Below the pieces are notes generated by a model. That model ran no database searches, was not told the DNA's origin, and saw nothing but the letters and a program-made list of their open reading frames with translations. The position numbers were made by a program, and so were the translations under genes. A stretch of 64,000 bases of DNA from DASSSY01 sp035708205 (GTDB lineage Bacteria; Bacteroidota; Bacteroidia; Chitinophagales; Chitinophagaceae): contig DASSSY010000004.1 in NCBI GenBank assembly GCA_035708205.1, positions 372,001-436,000 of the forward strand, written 5' to 3'. Shown in pieces: positions 1-10,047 of the stretch (positions within the stretch are counted from its first letter, which is position 1; the number at the start of each line of letters is the position of its first letter).

Positions 1-2
1 AG

Positions 3-2390
3 TATAATTTACTGTTTGAGCGTTTTCTTAACCCAGACCGTAAGTCCATGCCGGATATTGATACGGATTTTGAAGATTCCGGGCGGCAGACGGTTATTGA
101 TTATGTGGTCAATAAATATGGCCGCAACCAGGTGGCGCATATTGTGACTTATGGCACCATGGCGGCGCGGTCCAGTATAAAGGATGTGGCACGGGTCATG
201 GAGCTCCCATTGCCGGAAGCCAACGCTTTAGCTAAATTAGTGCCTGAAAAGCCCGGCATTTCCCTGAAAAGAGTGTTGCGGGCGCCCATAGATAAATCTA
301 CGGATACCGAAAAATCACTCCGGGATAAAGAGGATTTACGCGATGAGGACCTGGAAAATGTGAAAAAGCTACGCGAATGGCTGGCTGATGAAGGCAGCCT
401 GCATTCAAAGGTGCTGCATGAGGCGGAGAAGCTGGAAGGTTCTGTCCGTAATACCGGTATTCACGCTGCAGGCATCATCATTGCTCCTAAAGATCTGAGT
501 GAGCTGATCCCGGTAAGTTCGGTTAAGGATGTGAATTTGCTGATTACACAATATGAAGGCTCGGTCATTGAGAACGCCGGGGTCATTAAAATGGACTTTT
601 TAGGCCTGAAAAACCTGTCTATCATTAAAGACGCTTTGGCCATGATCAAAAGAAATCATGGTGAGGATATCGACATAGACGACATTCCATTGGATGATGA
701 AGAGACCTTCAGGTTATTCCAGGAGGGGAATACCAACGCCATCTTCCAGTTTGAAAGCGTGGGCATGCAAAAGAACCTGAAAGAGCTGAAACCGGATAAA
801 TTCGATGATCTGATCGCCATGAACGCGCTTTATCGCCCGGGGCCCTTGCAATATATCCCTAACTTTATCAAAAGGAAACACGGCGAAGAAAGCATTGTTT
901 ACGATCTTCCGGAGATGGAAGAATACCTGGCGGACACCTACGGGATCACGGTCTACCAGGAACAGGTGATGTTGCTGGCCCAAAAGCTGGCCGGTTTTTC
1001 AAAAGGCGATGCCGACGTGCTTCGTAAGGCGATGGGGAAAAAGAAGATCGATATCCTGAATAAAATGGAAATCCAGTTTATGGAAGGCGCCCAGGCAAAA
1101 GGGCACCCTGCCGATAAGCTGAAAAAAATCTGGGACGACTGGAAAGCCTTTGCCCAATACGCGTTCAATAAGTCGCATTCCACCTGCTATGCTTTTGTGG
1201 CTTACCAGACGGCATACTTAAAGGCCCATTATCCTTCCGAATATATGGCGGCAGTCATGAACAACGCCCATTCAATAGATAAGATCACCTTTTTCATGGA
1301 AGAATGCCAGCGAATGGGTATTGACGTTCTCGGCCCGGATATCAATGAATCCCAAAAGGGTTTTTCTGTCAATAAAAACGGCGTTATCCGGTTTGGTATG
1401 GGCGCGATTAAAGGCGTGGGCGATGCCGCGGTGGATAATGTCATAGCTGAGCGTGAGGAAAACGGCGTTTACAGCTCGCCCTTTGATTTGACCATGCGGG
1501 TCAATCAGCGTTCCGTTAACAAAAAATCCTTGGAAGCATTGGTATTGGCCGGTGCCTTTGATTGTTTTAAAGACTTGCACAGGGCACAGTATTTTGCCGA
1601 AGATAAACAAGAAGGCTGCACTAATTTAGAATTGATCATTAAATTCGGACAACAGTATCAAAACCAGGCTACCATGAATGCCAACAGCCTTTTTGGCGAT
1701 GTGGACATGCCTGAAGTGAAGCCCCCGAAGTTGACTAATTGTGAGCCCTGGCCGGGGTTTGAAGCCTTGGAAAAGGAAAAGGAAATGATTGGTATCTACC
1801 TGAGCGGCCACCCACTGGACAGCTATCAGTTTGAAATGAAAAATTACGGTATGACCCCTATTAGCGAATTGCCGTTGCGTAAGAATCAAACGATCCGCAT
1901 CGCTGGTATCCTGACGGAAGTTGTACATCGTAAAACGCAAAAGGGGGATGGTTTTGCCAAGGTAGTGCTCACGGATTTTTCGGGCAGTATCGAAATCATG
2001 TTTTGGCGCGATAAGTATGTAAAATTCCGGCAGTATCTGGAGCCATCCGAAAAGATCGTTTTTACCGGCGTATATGAGGACAGCCGCTATCGCGAGGGAC
2101 AAACGGAATTCCAGGTTTCAGGCATGATGCTTTTGAGCGAAGTGAAAGATAAAATGACCCAAAAGGTGACGCTACCGATGAGCCTGTTCCAGCTGGACCC
2201 GGAAGCCGCAGCATTTTTACGCGATTATGTCCATGCCTCACCGGGACGTACGGGGTTGAGCTTTAAGCTGTTTGATGAAGCCGGACAGCTGGCCACTTCG
2301 CTCGCCAGCAGCAAAAAAATTGCTTTAAAAGATGAGTTGATCCGGTTTTGCGAAGAACGTGAGATCCCTTTGAAAATAAGCGTTTCTTAA
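3..2390 (+). CDS. dnaE: DNA polymerase III subunit alpha, 5' end cut by window
   Basis: Catalytic subunit of the replicative DNA polymerase. The reading frame is already open at base 3 and the first ATG (48) lies inside the protein, so the PHP domain and the start of the palm lie outside the window. Visible are the catalytic motif PDIDTDF at the left edge, the third palm aspartate in KMDFLGLKNL about 180 residues later, fingers/HhH sequence such as ALYRPGPLQYIPNF and FNKSHSTCYA, and a C-terminal OB-fold (RIAGILTEVVHRKTQKGDGF). About 796 residues remain of a family that usually has 1,150-1,250. The protein ends in the normal way at 2390. Followed by clpB after 228 bases, which probably has its own promoter. 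DnaE rather than PolC, because the order of motifs is that of DnaE and no exonuclease insert is seen. Confidence 0.97.
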   Translation, partial: YNLLFERFLNPDRKSMPDIDTDFEDSGRQTVIDYVVNKYGRNQVAHIVTYGTMAARSSIKDVARVMELPLPEANALAKLVPEKPGISLKRVLRAPIDKSTDTEKSLRDKEDLRDEDLENVKKLREWLADEGSLHSKVLHEAEKLEGSVRNTGIHAAGIIIAPKDLSELIPVSSVKDVNLLITQYEGSVIENAGVIKMDFLGLKNLSIIKDALAMIKRNHGEDIDIDDIPLDDEETFRLFQEGNTNAIFQFESVGMQKNLKELKPDKFDDLIAMNALYRPGPLQYIPNFIKRKHGEESIVYDLPEMEEYLADTYGITVYQEQVMLLAQKLAGFSKGDADVLRKAMGKKKIDILNKMEIQFMEGAQAKGHPADKLKKIWDDWKAFAQYAFNKSHSTCYAFVAYQTAYLKAHYPSEYMAAVMNNAHSIDKITFFMEECQRMGIDVLGPDINESQKGFSVNKNGVIRFGMGAIKGVGDAAVDNVIAEREENGVYSSPFDLTMRVNQRSVNKKSLEALVLAGAFDCFKDLHRAQYFAEDKQEGCTNLELIIKFGQQYQNQATMNANSLFGDVDMPEVKPPKLTNCEPWPGFEALEKEKEMIGIYLSGHPLDSYQFEMKNYGMTPISELPLRKNQTIRIAGILTEVVHRKTQKGDGFAKVVLTDFSGSIEIMFWRDKYVKFRQYLEPSEKIVFTGVYEDSRYREGQTEFQVSGMMLLSEVKDKMTQKVTLPMSLFQLDPEAAAFLRDYVHASPGRTGLSFKLFDEAGQLATSLASSKKIALKDELIRFCEEREIPLKISVS

Positions 2391-2522
2391 GAGACGTAAT
2401 GAAGTGTTCAACTGTCATTTTGTAATGGGTTGGACGTTTCCTGCTGAATATAATTCAGTAATCACCGGTTTTGTCCTGATGATTCGTCATGTCCTGACGG
2501 ATTGTTCCGTCGGAATTACGGC

Positions 2523-2555
2523 TTTCGTGGCTGGATTATTTTTTGTGTAACTTTA
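2523..2555 (+). promoter_or_regulatory. probable clpB promoter (TTTC-N21-TAACTTTA)
   Basis: TAACTTTA at 2548-2555 matches the Bacteroidota -7 element TAnnTTTG at seven of eight positions. TTTC at 2523-2526 stands 21 bases upstream, within the usual spacing for the -33 TTTG element. It would start transcription near 2560, just before the leader hairpin. Confidence 0.4.
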
Positions 2556-2565
2556 TCCTTAGAAA

Positions 2566-2591
2566 AAAGCCCGATATTTTGGACGGGCTTT
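2566..2591 (+). promoter_or_regulatory. hairpin in the clpB leader
   Basis: Perfect 8-bp stem AAAGCCCG (2566-2573) / CGGGCTTT (2584-2591) with a 10-base loop, ending 27 bases before the clpB ATG. On the minus strand the hairpin is followed by a run of T, so it could stop antisense transcription; on the plus strand it would be the first structure of the clpB mRNA. Function is inferred only. Confidence 0.45.
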
Positions 2592-2618
2592 CCGATAAGA
2601 TTAAAAAGAGACAGATTT

Positions 2619-5243
2619 ATGAACTTGAATAATTTCACGATTAAAGCACAGGAAGCGCTACAGCAGGCACAGCAAATTGCCTTTAATAATAATAACCCGG
2701 TTATTGAAACCAGCCACCTTTTAAAGGCTATTCTGGAAGATAAGGACGGCCCGATCGAATTTTTGCTGAAAAAGAGTAATGCCAATCTGAATATGATCCA
2801 GACAAAGCTCGCGGATCGGCTGGCAAAGCTACCCAGGCAATCGGGGGGCGACAGCGCGCAAAATATTAGCCGGGACACCAATAACGTTATCCTCAGGGCC
2901 GGTAATGTGCTGAAGGAATTTGGCGACGAATTTGTCAGCCCCGAACATTTGCTGCTGGCCATTATCCAGGGAAAGGATGATGCCGCCGAGCTGCTTAAGG
3001 ACGCCGGCGTGACGGAAAAAGCGCTCATTACGGCCATAAAAGATCTCAGAAAGGGCAATACCGTTAATTCCCAAACGGCAGATGCTACTTTTAACGCCCT
3101 GCAGAAATATGCCAAGAACCTGAACGAGCTGGCTAAGGAAAATAAGCTAGACCCCGTTATCGGTCGGGATGAAGAGATCCGGCGCACTTTACATATCCTT
3201 TCCCGGCGCACTAAGAATAACCCGATTCTGGTAGGCGAGCCGGGTGTCGGTAAAACGGCTATTGTCGAGGGATTGGCGCACCGGATCATCAATGGCGACG
3301 TGCCGGAGAACCTGAAATCCAAAATCATCTTTGCTTTGGATATGGGCTTGTTGATTGCCGGGGCGAAATATAAGGGTGAGTTTGAAGAACGCCTGAAAGC
3401 CGTCATTAAAGAAGTGACCGACAGCCAGGGCAGCATCATCATGTTTATTGATGAGATCCATACGCTGGTAGGTGCCGGTGGCGGTACGGACGGCGCTATG
3501 GACGCGGCTAATATCTTAAAGCCTGCATTGGCCAGGGGCGAGCTGCGGGCTATCGGCGCTACAACTTTAAATGAATACCAGAAATATTTTGAAAAAGATA
3601 AGGCCCTGGAACGCCGTTTCCAGAAAGTCATGATTACGGAGCCGGATGTGGAAGACGCTATTTCCATTTTACGGGGTTTGAAAGAACGTTATGAAACCCA
3701 TCATCATGTTCGGATAAAAGACGACGCCATCATCGCGGCTGTTGAATTATCGAACCGGTACATTACCGATCGTTTCCTGCCTGACAAAGCCATTGACCTG
3801 ATCGATGAAAGCGCCGCGAAGCTGAAGCTGGAAATGAACTCCATGCCCGAAGAGCTGGATGAGCTGAATCGCCGCATTCGCCAATTGGAAATTGAAAGGG
3901 AAGCCATCAAAAGGGAAAACGATGAGGAAAAACTCAAAAACTTATCTACCGAAATTGCCAATCTTTCCGTAGAGCGGGATACGTTGAAAGCCAAATGGCA
4001 GGAAGAGAAAGAAATGGTGGAAAAAGTTCAGAACGCAAAAGCCGAGATCGAGCATTTGAAACAGGAGGCCGAGCGGGCGGAGCGGGACGGCGATTACGGA
4101 AAGGTGGCTGAGATCCGCTATGGCAAAATGCAGGAACAAGAGCTGCTTATTGATAAACTCAATAAAGAATTGGGCGAAAATGCCGAAAAACGTTTATTGA
4201 AAGAGGAGGTGGATGCGGAAGATATTGCTGAAAGCATTGCCAAGGCGACGGGGATCCCCGTACAACGTATGTTGCAGACTGAAAGAGAAAAATTAATGAA
4301 TCTTGAGGAGGTGCTGCATAAACGTGTTGTCGGGCAGGATGAAGCCATTCAGGCGGTATCAGATGCCATCCGGCGTAGCCGGGCGGGTTTGCAGGACGAA
4401 AAACGTCCCATTGGTTCTTTTATCTTCCTGGGTACGACCGGCGTAGGTAAGACCGAACTGGCCAAGGCCTTGGCAGAGGCGTTGTTTGATGATGAAAACA
4501 TGATGACCCGTATTGACATGAGTGAATACCAGGAAAAACATAGCGTCAGCCGTTTGGTGGGCGCCCCCCCGGGATATGTGGGCTATGATGAAGGCGGTCA
4601 GCTGACGGAAGCCGTTCGGCGGAAACCTTATTCTGTCGTGCTTCTGGATGAGATTGAAAAAGCCCATCCCGATGTGTTCAACGTGCTGCTCCAGGTTTTG
4701 GATGACGGCCGGCTGACGGATAACAAAGGCCGTGTGGTCAATTTTAAGAACACCATCATCATCATGACCAGCAATGCCGGCAGCCATATCATTCAGGAAA
4801 ACTTTGATGGTCTGAAAAGCATGCGTGATGCGGAAGAAGTGTTTGACAGGACAAAATCGGCGGTTATAGATCTGCTGCGTCAGACCATGCGTCCCGAGTT
4901 CCTGAATCGTGTGGATGAGATTATTATGTTCCATCCCTTGCTGAAAGACGACATAAAAGGCGTGGTTAAAATTCAGCTGGAGGATTTGAAGAGACGCTTG
5001 ATCAAACAGGGTATCAGGCTTGAGTTTTCGGATTATGCCCTGGATTATTTTGCCGAGCAGGGCTTTGACCCGCAATACGGCGCACGGCCGTTAAAAAGAC
5101 TGATTCAGCGGGATGTGGTCAATTTGCTGAGTAAGAAGATTATTTCCGGCGAGCTGAATAAAGACAACCCGGTGCTGATCGATGTTTTTGACGGTGTTGT
5201 GGTGGTTCGGAATGAAACCAAAGAAGTTGATATGGCTGAATAA
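2619..5243 (+). CDS. clpB: ATP-dependent disaggregase ClpB
   Basis: Hexameric AAA+ chaperone that works with DnaK to pull apart protein aggregates in the cytoplasm. The 874 residues are standard for ClpB: a double Clp N domain (1-150), NBD1 with Walker A GEPGVGKT (about 205) and Walker B FIDEIH (about 275), a long coiled-coil middle domain (about 410-520, present in ClpB but absent from ClpA), and NBD2 with Walker A GTTGVGKT (about 604) and LLDEIEKAH (about 674). No ClpP-docking IGF-type loop was noticed. The frame is open further upstream, but MNLNNFTIKAQEAL at 2619 is the conserved ClpB start and the upstream part overlaps the leader hairpin and promoter. A very strong terminator follows directly. 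Confidence 0.97.
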   Translation: MNLNNFTIKAQEALQQAQQIAFNNNNPVIETSHLLKAILEDKDGPIEFLLKKSNANLNMIQTKLADRLAKLPRQSGGDSAQNISRDTNNVILRAGNVLKEFGDEFVSPEHLLLAIIQGKDDAAELLKDAGVTEKALITAIKDLRKGNTVNSQTADATFNALQKYAKNLNELAKENKLDPVIGRDEEIRRTLHILSRRTKNNPILVGEPGVGKTAIVEGLAHRIINGDVPENLKSKIIFALDMGLLIAGAKYKGEFEERLKAVIKEVTDSQGSIIMFIDEIHTLVGAGGGTDGAMDAANILKPALARGELRAIGATTLNEYQKYFEKDKALERRFQKVMITEPDVEDAISILRGLKERYETHHHVRIKDDAIIAAVELSNRYITDRFLPDKAIDLIDESAAKLKLEMNSMPEELDELNRRIRQLEIEREAIKRENDEEKLKNLSTEIANLSVERDTLKAKWQEEKEMVEKVQNAKAEIEHLKQEAERAERDGDYGKVAEIRYGKMQEQELLIDKLNKELGENAEKRLLKEEVDAEDIAESIAKATGIPVQRMLQTEREKLMNLEEVLHKRVVGQDEAIQAVSDAIRRSRAGLQDEKRPIGSFIFLGTTGVGKTELAKALAEALFDDENMMTRIDMSEYQEKHSVSRLVGAPPGYVGYDEGGQLTEAVRRKPYSVVLLDEIEKAHPDVFNVLLQVLDDGRLTDNKGRVVNFKNTIIIMTSNAGSHIIQENFDGLKSMRDAEEVFDRTKSAVIDLLRQTMRPEFLNRVDEIIMFHPLLKDDIKGVVKIQLEDLKRRLIKQGIRLEFSDYALDYFAEQGFDPQYGARPLKRLIQRDVVNLLSKKIISGELNKDNPVLIDVFDGVVVVRNETKEVDMAE

Positions 5244-5250
5244 ATAAGCT

Positions 5251-5304
5251 TTAAACAAGAAAGGCCGCCAAAGGGTAAATGCTTTGGCGGCCTTTCTTGT
5301 TTAA
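5251..5304. terminator. bidirectional terminator after clpB, 23-bp perfect stem
   Basis: The arms 5251-5273 and 5282-5304 are perfectly complementary over 23 bp, with an 8-base loop. The GC-rich core GGCCGCCAAAG is flanked by an A-rich left arm and a T-rich right arm, so it can terminate in either direction. Confidence 0.85.
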
Positions 5305-5581
5305 GCGGGTGGCGCGCGTGTCAACGAAAGGAAATTATAATTCTTACTGCACAGCTAATAATAGAGCCCATAGAGAGGGCATGGAGAAAATGCGGTTGTT
5401 TTATCACATATTTTTCAATAATTATCACGGAAGTTTCCATATTCATGAAGTAACAAGATAATAACAATTGGTTGCCCAACCCAATAATAAGTTAGGGCCG
5501 TCTTCGATACGATGATCTTATTTCTTCACACAAAATGAATAGTTTCTGAGGAAAGGCATCGGAATAAAAAATTTAAAAACC
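5305..5581. other. intergenic region before the T9SS protein, no gene seen
   Basis: AT-rich stretch between the clpB terminator and the ATG at 5582. Short open frames here have no recognisable protein features. No clear TAnnTTTG element or structured RNA was found. Confidence 0.5.
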
Positions 5582-7567
5582 ATGAATATTTTTAAAATAA
5601 CAACAATCATTCACCTCATTTCCAGACATGGAACGTTTTGTAATACTATTCTCGCCCTGATGTTATTGCCCATGATCAGCCGTGGACAGAATTATCAATG
5701 CCAATGGGCGCATGTTGCCGGGAACGCCGCCGTGGTCATTACTTCGGGCCAGGACGTCAACTCATCCGGTAATGTATATGTAGCCGGCATTTACCTGAAT
5801 CACAATTTAAGTTTTGATAATAGTGCAACGGTTCTTAACCCCAATCCGGATACGACGGTCCATAAGCTGTTCTTAGCTAAATATGACCAGGAAGGTAATC
5901 TACTTTGGTCTAAAAGTTTTGAAAGCGCCGGCGATGCGGAAAACCCGATAGTAACCATAGATGACCGGGATAATATTTATCTGGCCGGTAGCTTTTCAAA
6001 CAATATTAAATTCGGGGCGTTGACCTTAGCTCAAAATCAGGGTTATTCGGGTCCTGCGAAATTCCTTGCGAAATTTGATTCGTCCGGAAACGTGCAGTGG
6101 GCGAAACAGTCAATATACTCCACCAGCTATAAAGTAAACGATGACGGCCATATTGCGCTTTACGGCGCATTTTTAGGACCGTCCGTTACACTCGGAAATA
6201 ATCTGACCCTGACCAACTCGGACAATAGTGGTCAGACGACCGACTTCCTAATTGCCGAATTGGATAGCAACGGCAACCTCCTTTGGGCAAAAAGTGGCGG
6301 CGTATCGGGTAAGAGCGAAGAGATTGATGATGTCGCATTGACGGGAGATGACCAAATTTATGTAAGCGGCCTTTTTGAATCTACATTTACGCTTGGCGGC
6401 ATTACTTTAAACAGTGCCGGTAATACATCATGGTCTGCAAAAGACTGGTTCCTCGCCAGGTATGACACTCATGGAAATGTGTCCTGGGCAATAAGAGGGG
6501 GGATAAGCCTTATTGCCCCTATCCAGTTAAAAGATGGCGCTCTTCAAATTAAAACAGATCAATCCAATGATCTCTATTTTCTGGGCGGTTTCCATCAGAG
6601 CACTATGCAATTTGACACCCTGGTGCTTAACGGGGTCGGAACGTTAGCTGATTTTAGCAATACTTACTGGTTTGCCGGAAAGTACGACGGGAAAGACAAT
6701 CTGAAATGGGTAAAATCAGGCAACAGCCCGGTACAACGTATACACTTTATACCTGACAATGACGGGGGATTATACCTGACCGGCACGTTTCGCGATACGG
6801 CGGTTTTCGGAAATATCACGTTAAACGGTACGGGCGTCGGTAATCAAACCCTTGATGGTTTTGCCGTTAAGCTGGATAATTACGGACAGGTGTCATGGGC
6901 AAGGCATTTTGGCCCTCTTTTAAAGAATTCTTCAATATTTGATATGGTCGTGGATCAGCACAATACCCTGGATATTTTGGGGGCTTACGGCGATCCTAAA
7001 GGCCTTATTCCTAACCTTACGCTTAACTTTGATTCCCTTTTCCTGACCAGTGTGGACGGCAGCAGGGATTATTTCCTGGCACGATATAAGGACAATGGCG
7101 ATATCCTGTCCGCTTCCAATATCGGAAGCCCGGCCGTTGATGGACTTATCCCGGGACGGCTTAACCTGGTCGGGCAATCCGGCTTATATGTTTCAGGCGG
7201 GTATAGTGGGACGCCACTGACGTTGGATACCATGACAATTAATTTTCCTGTTCCCAGCCTGAATAATTATTTCGTAGCTAAATATGGCGACAACGGAACC
7301 ACTACGGGGATAAATTTCGTAAAACCATTGCGCGCCTTATATGTCTTCCCTAATCCCACTACGGGTGTGCTATATCTTCGCTCGCCGGAAGGGCTGGATA
7401 ATATTCAGGTATTTAATGTTACCGGCCGGGAAGCCTATCATCGGGCCTTACCGATTCCCCGGAAGGAGTACATCTTAAATTTAAGCCGGTTTCCTGATGG
7501 CATATATTGGTTGAAAGTAAGCGGGCGGGATAGCGATGCTACCAGGAAAATAATTTTGAGGAAATAG
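5582..7567 (+). CDS. secreted beta-propeller repeat (SBBP-like) protein with T9SS type A sorting domain
   Basis: Predicted extracellular or surface protein of unknown substrate, 661 residues. It has an N-terminal signal peptide (hydrophobic TILALMLLPMISRGQ) followed by about eight repeats of the kind FLAKYDQEGNLLWSKS, FLAKFDSSGNVQWAKQ and FLARYDTHGNVSWA, alternating with NxYxAGSF strands. This is the pattern of SBBP/beta-propeller repeats. The last 75 residues (from about 588, VFPNPTTGVLYLRS) are a type A T9SS sorting domain ending in a basic tail (KIILRK). It lies 56 bases before another T9SS protein in the same direction, so the two may be co-transcribed. The family is often annotated simply as T9SS type A sorting domain protein; binding partner unknown. 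Confidence 0.85.
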   Translation: MNIFKITTIIHLISRHGTFCNTILALMLLPMISRGQNYQCQWAHVAGNAAVVITSGQDVNSSGNVYVAGIYLNHNLSFDNSATVLNPNPDTTVHKLFLAKYDQEGNLLWSKSFESAGDAENPIVTIDDRDNIYLAGSFSNNIKFGALTLAQNQGYSGPAKFLAKFDSSGNVQWAKQSIYSTSYKVNDDGHIALYGAFLGPSVTLGNNLTLTNSDNSGQTTDFLIAELDSNGNLLWAKSGGVSGKSEEIDDVALTGDDQIYVSGLFESTFTLGGITLNSAGNTSWSAKDWFLARYDTHGNVSWAIRGGISLIAPIQLKDGALQIKTDQSNDLYFLGGFHQSTMQFDTLVLNGVGTLADFSNTYWFAGKYDGKDNLKWVKSGNSPVQRIHFIPDNDGGLYLTGTFRDTAVFGNITLNGTGVGNQTLDGFAVKLDNYGQVSWARHFGPLLKNSSIFDMVVDQHNTLDILGAYGDPKGLIPNLTLNFDSLFLTSVDGSRDYFLARYKDNGDILSASNIGSPAVDGLIPGRLNLVGQSGLYVSGGYSGTPLTLDTMTINFPVPSLNNYFVAKYGDNGTTTGINFVKPLRALYVFPNPTTGVLYLRSPEGLDNIQVFNVTGREAYHRALPIPRKEYILNLSRFPDGIYWLKVSGRDSDATRKIILRK

Positions 7568-7623
7568 TTGCGTTTTAAAATATTTTTTTAAATTTATGCT
7601 TCTGTTATATTATTGGTTTTTTA

Positions 7624-9954
7624 ATGGCGAATTTTTCCAAAATTTGGTACCGGTTAATGGGTTCTGGTAAAATGGCGCCGGTGAAATTATATGCAATTTC
7701 AATTTTATTTTTATTTCTTGTCCATACCGTTCCGGCAACAGCATCGTCAGCACAGGGTAAAAACTTTTGGTTTGGCTTTTTACACAATTATTCAGGTACT
7801 AATGATGTATATACCATTATCGCTTCTACTTCTTCTTCGTCTATAACCGGCACTATTAGTGTGCCCGGTTTAAACTGGTCTCAAAATTTTACCGTTCTTC
7901 CAAACGCTACGGTACAAATTACGATGCCGGCCGGGACCCAACCCGGAACTATTGAGGGCGTTTACAATAATGCCGTTCATATAGTCAGTTCAGATTCAGT
8001 AATTGTGTATGCCCAAAATGATGATTTGGCGACATCTGATGCCTCTTTTATTTTTCCGTCAGAAGGGCTTGGCTATAAATATATCGCCGATAATTGGGAG
8101 GAGCCTTTGTCCTTATTCTCGGACGAAATATCAATAGTTGCTTCAGAAAATAATACGCAAATTCAAATCACCCCAAGTGTGGCGACATCAGGAGGCCATC
8201 CGGCAGGGGTACCTTATACCGTTACGTTAAACCGGGGAGATGCTTACCTTATTACAAAAGGCTCGTCAGTCTCCGACTCCGTTTCCCTTACGGGTACAAA
8301 GATAGAGGTTGCCAATGGCAATGGTTGTACGCCTTTCGCTGTTTTTGGTGGCCATATGTGTGCTAATCTGAATGGCTGCTACGCGTGCGATCATTTATAT
8401 GAGCAATTATTGCCTAATTCTGGATTGGGAACGAATTATATTTTACCACCTTTAAAAGAAAAAGATACGACCATCTATAAAGTTGTAGCCTTGGCGAATG
8501 GTACAAATGTGATCATTAACAATGGCCCGCCAATAACTTTAAACGCAGGGGAGTTTTATATATTTAAAAATAATATTGCAAGTTCAGTGACCGCCAATGA
8601 CAAAATCATGATCATGCAATTTGCCGAAGGTTATACCTGCGACAATGCAGGAGACCCCTTTCAGATTTTAATGTATAATAACCATCAGATGATTGATAAG
8701 ACTACTTTTAAAACTATTGTATTAGATACGTCTTATTGGGTGAATATCGTCACAAAAACATCTGATGTTGCCAACACTGTTTTAGACGGCTTGAATATTG
8801 GTACAAGCTTTTCTCCGGTTCCTTCTGATCCTGTTTACAGCTATGCAAGGAACAGGTTGTCTGCCGGAGATCATCATTTGAGCAATCCCGGAGGGTTTTT
8901 AGCTTATGTTTATGCCTGGTCAAGTTATAATTCTTACGGGTTCTGTGCCGGAGCTAACCTTTCCAATAGTCTTTCAATAACTGCAACAGGCGGAACGATT
9001 TGCAAGGGGGACAGCATCGTCCTTACAGCAGAATCAAATCTTTCGCTAAACGGGCATTATACATGGAGTCCGGGCGGTGATACCGGAAGTACAATTAGGG
9101 TAAGCCCCACCGAAACCACAACTTATGCGGTTACCTACACTCCGGGTACGGGTTGCTTTTATGGAACGGTAACAGATACCGCAGTTGTAACCGTTCTGCC
9201 TAAAGCTGATATAACAGTGTCTTCAAATAGTCCTGTTTGCCTGGGCGATTCGCTAAAGTTAATGGCAAGCGGCGGGAAAAGCTATCTATGGTCCGGCCCT
9301 AACGGATTTTCTTCCGATGAACAAAATCCGTTCATTAGCAACACTTCAATAATCAATTCGGGAGTATACACATTAATGGTAACGGATAGCAACGGTTGTA
9401 GTACGGCGGATCAAACCAACGTAACGATCTATGCGAAGCCACAAATAAAAATTCTTTTAGAGTCCGATACAACGCAACTGTGCATGGGCGATGAAATAAC
9501 GTTAAGGGGCACGGGGGCGGATAAATACCGGTGGCGCTCGAAATTAAAGCTAAATGACGATGAGCAGGGGGAAATTACTACAATTTTATCTGAACCGTAC
9601 AACGTGATCTATTTAACGGGCTTTAATCAATGGAACTGTTCGGATACGGCTACCATTACATTTAAGGCAGGAAATTGTTGTCAAATGTTTGTTCCTAATG
9701 CTTTTTCACCAAACGGTGATGGTCTAAATGATAAATTTGGGGTAAAAGCAAACGGCCATCCAAGATCATTTTTATTGGAAATATTTAACCGGTGGGGACA
9801 GTTAGTATTTATTGGCCATACTCCCGAAGAGCTTTGGAACGGCACTTTCAATAATCAACATTTGGATATAGACACTTATTTTTACCGGCTGTCGGGGAAA
9901 TGTGCCAACGGTACTCCTTTTGAGAAATCGGGATCTGTAAATTTAATCAGATAA
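7624..9954 (+). CDS. IgGFc-binding-domain protein with T9SS type B sorting domain
   Basis: Large secreted protein (776 residues). After a signal peptide (LYAISILFLFLVHTVPATA) comes GKNFWFGFLHNYSG, the typical opening of the IgGFc-binding N-terminal domain family, with the matching SYxxxNRLSAGDHHL-type segment near residue 400. Residues about 450-620 look like two Ig/PKD-like modules (ICKGDSIVLTAES, VCLGDSLKLMASGG). The C-terminus, from FVPNAFSPNGDGLNDKF (about residue 688), is the type B (CHU_C) T9SS domain ending SGSVNLIR, used for surface attachment. In-frame ATGs at 7624 and 7672 are both possible starts; the second puts the signal peptide at the extreme N-terminus. Actual binding of immunoglobulin is not implied for an environmental bacterium. 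Confidence 0.83.
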   Translation: MANFSKIWYRLMGSGKMAPVKLYAISILFLFLVHTVPATASSAQGKNFWFGFLHNYSGTNDVYTIIASTSSSSITGTISVPGLNWSQNFTVLPNATVQITMPAGTQPGTIEGVYNNAVHIVSSDSVIVYAQNDDLATSDASFIFPSEGLGYKYIADNWEEPLSLFSDEISIVASENNTQIQITPSVATSGGHPAGVPYTVTLNRGDAYLITKGSSVSDSVSLTGTKIEVANGNGCTPFAVFGGHMCANLNGCYACDHLYEQLLPNSGLGTNYILPPLKEKDTTIYKVVALANGTNVIINNGPPITLNAGEFYIFKNNIASSVTANDKIMIMQFAEGYTCDNAGDPFQILMYNNHQMIDKTTFKTIVLDTSYWVNIVTKTSDVANTVLDGLNIGTSFSPVPSDPVYSYARNRLSAGDHHLSNPGGFLAYVYAWSSYNSYGFCAGANLSNSLSITATGGTICKGDSIVLTAESNLSLNGHYTWSPGGDTGSTIRVSPTETTTYAVTYTPGTGCFYGTVTDTAVVTVLPKADITVSSNSPVCLGDSLKLMASGGKSYLWSGPNGFSSDEQNPFISNTSIINSGVYTLMVTDSNGCSTADQTNVTIYAKPQIKILLESDTTQLCMGDEITLRGTGADKYRWRSKLKLNDDEQGEITTILSEPYNVIYLTGFNQWNCSDTATITFKAGNCCQMFVPNAFSPNGDGLNDKFGVKANGHPRSFLLEIFNRWGQLVFIGHTPEELWNGTFNNQHLDIDTYFYRLSGKCANGTPFEKSGSVNLIR

Positions 9955-10047
9955 GCTTTCGCCAGGTTCATTTGCTTGTTCTTTTCACATATTTACCTGT
10001 ATTACCGTAGGTCTTGGCACATTTTCAAGAGTGCCATAAGGTTATTA

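Noticed and set aside
2516..3667. 383-codon open frame on the minus strand inside clpB
   Set aside because: It is antisense to the highly conserved ClpB frame, has no protein-family features and is Ser/Arg/Phe-rich as expected for a mirror frame of a GC-balanced gene.
5279..5461. 60-codon open frame after clpB
   Set aside because: It begins inside the terminator hairpin, has no promoter and no recognisable sequence.
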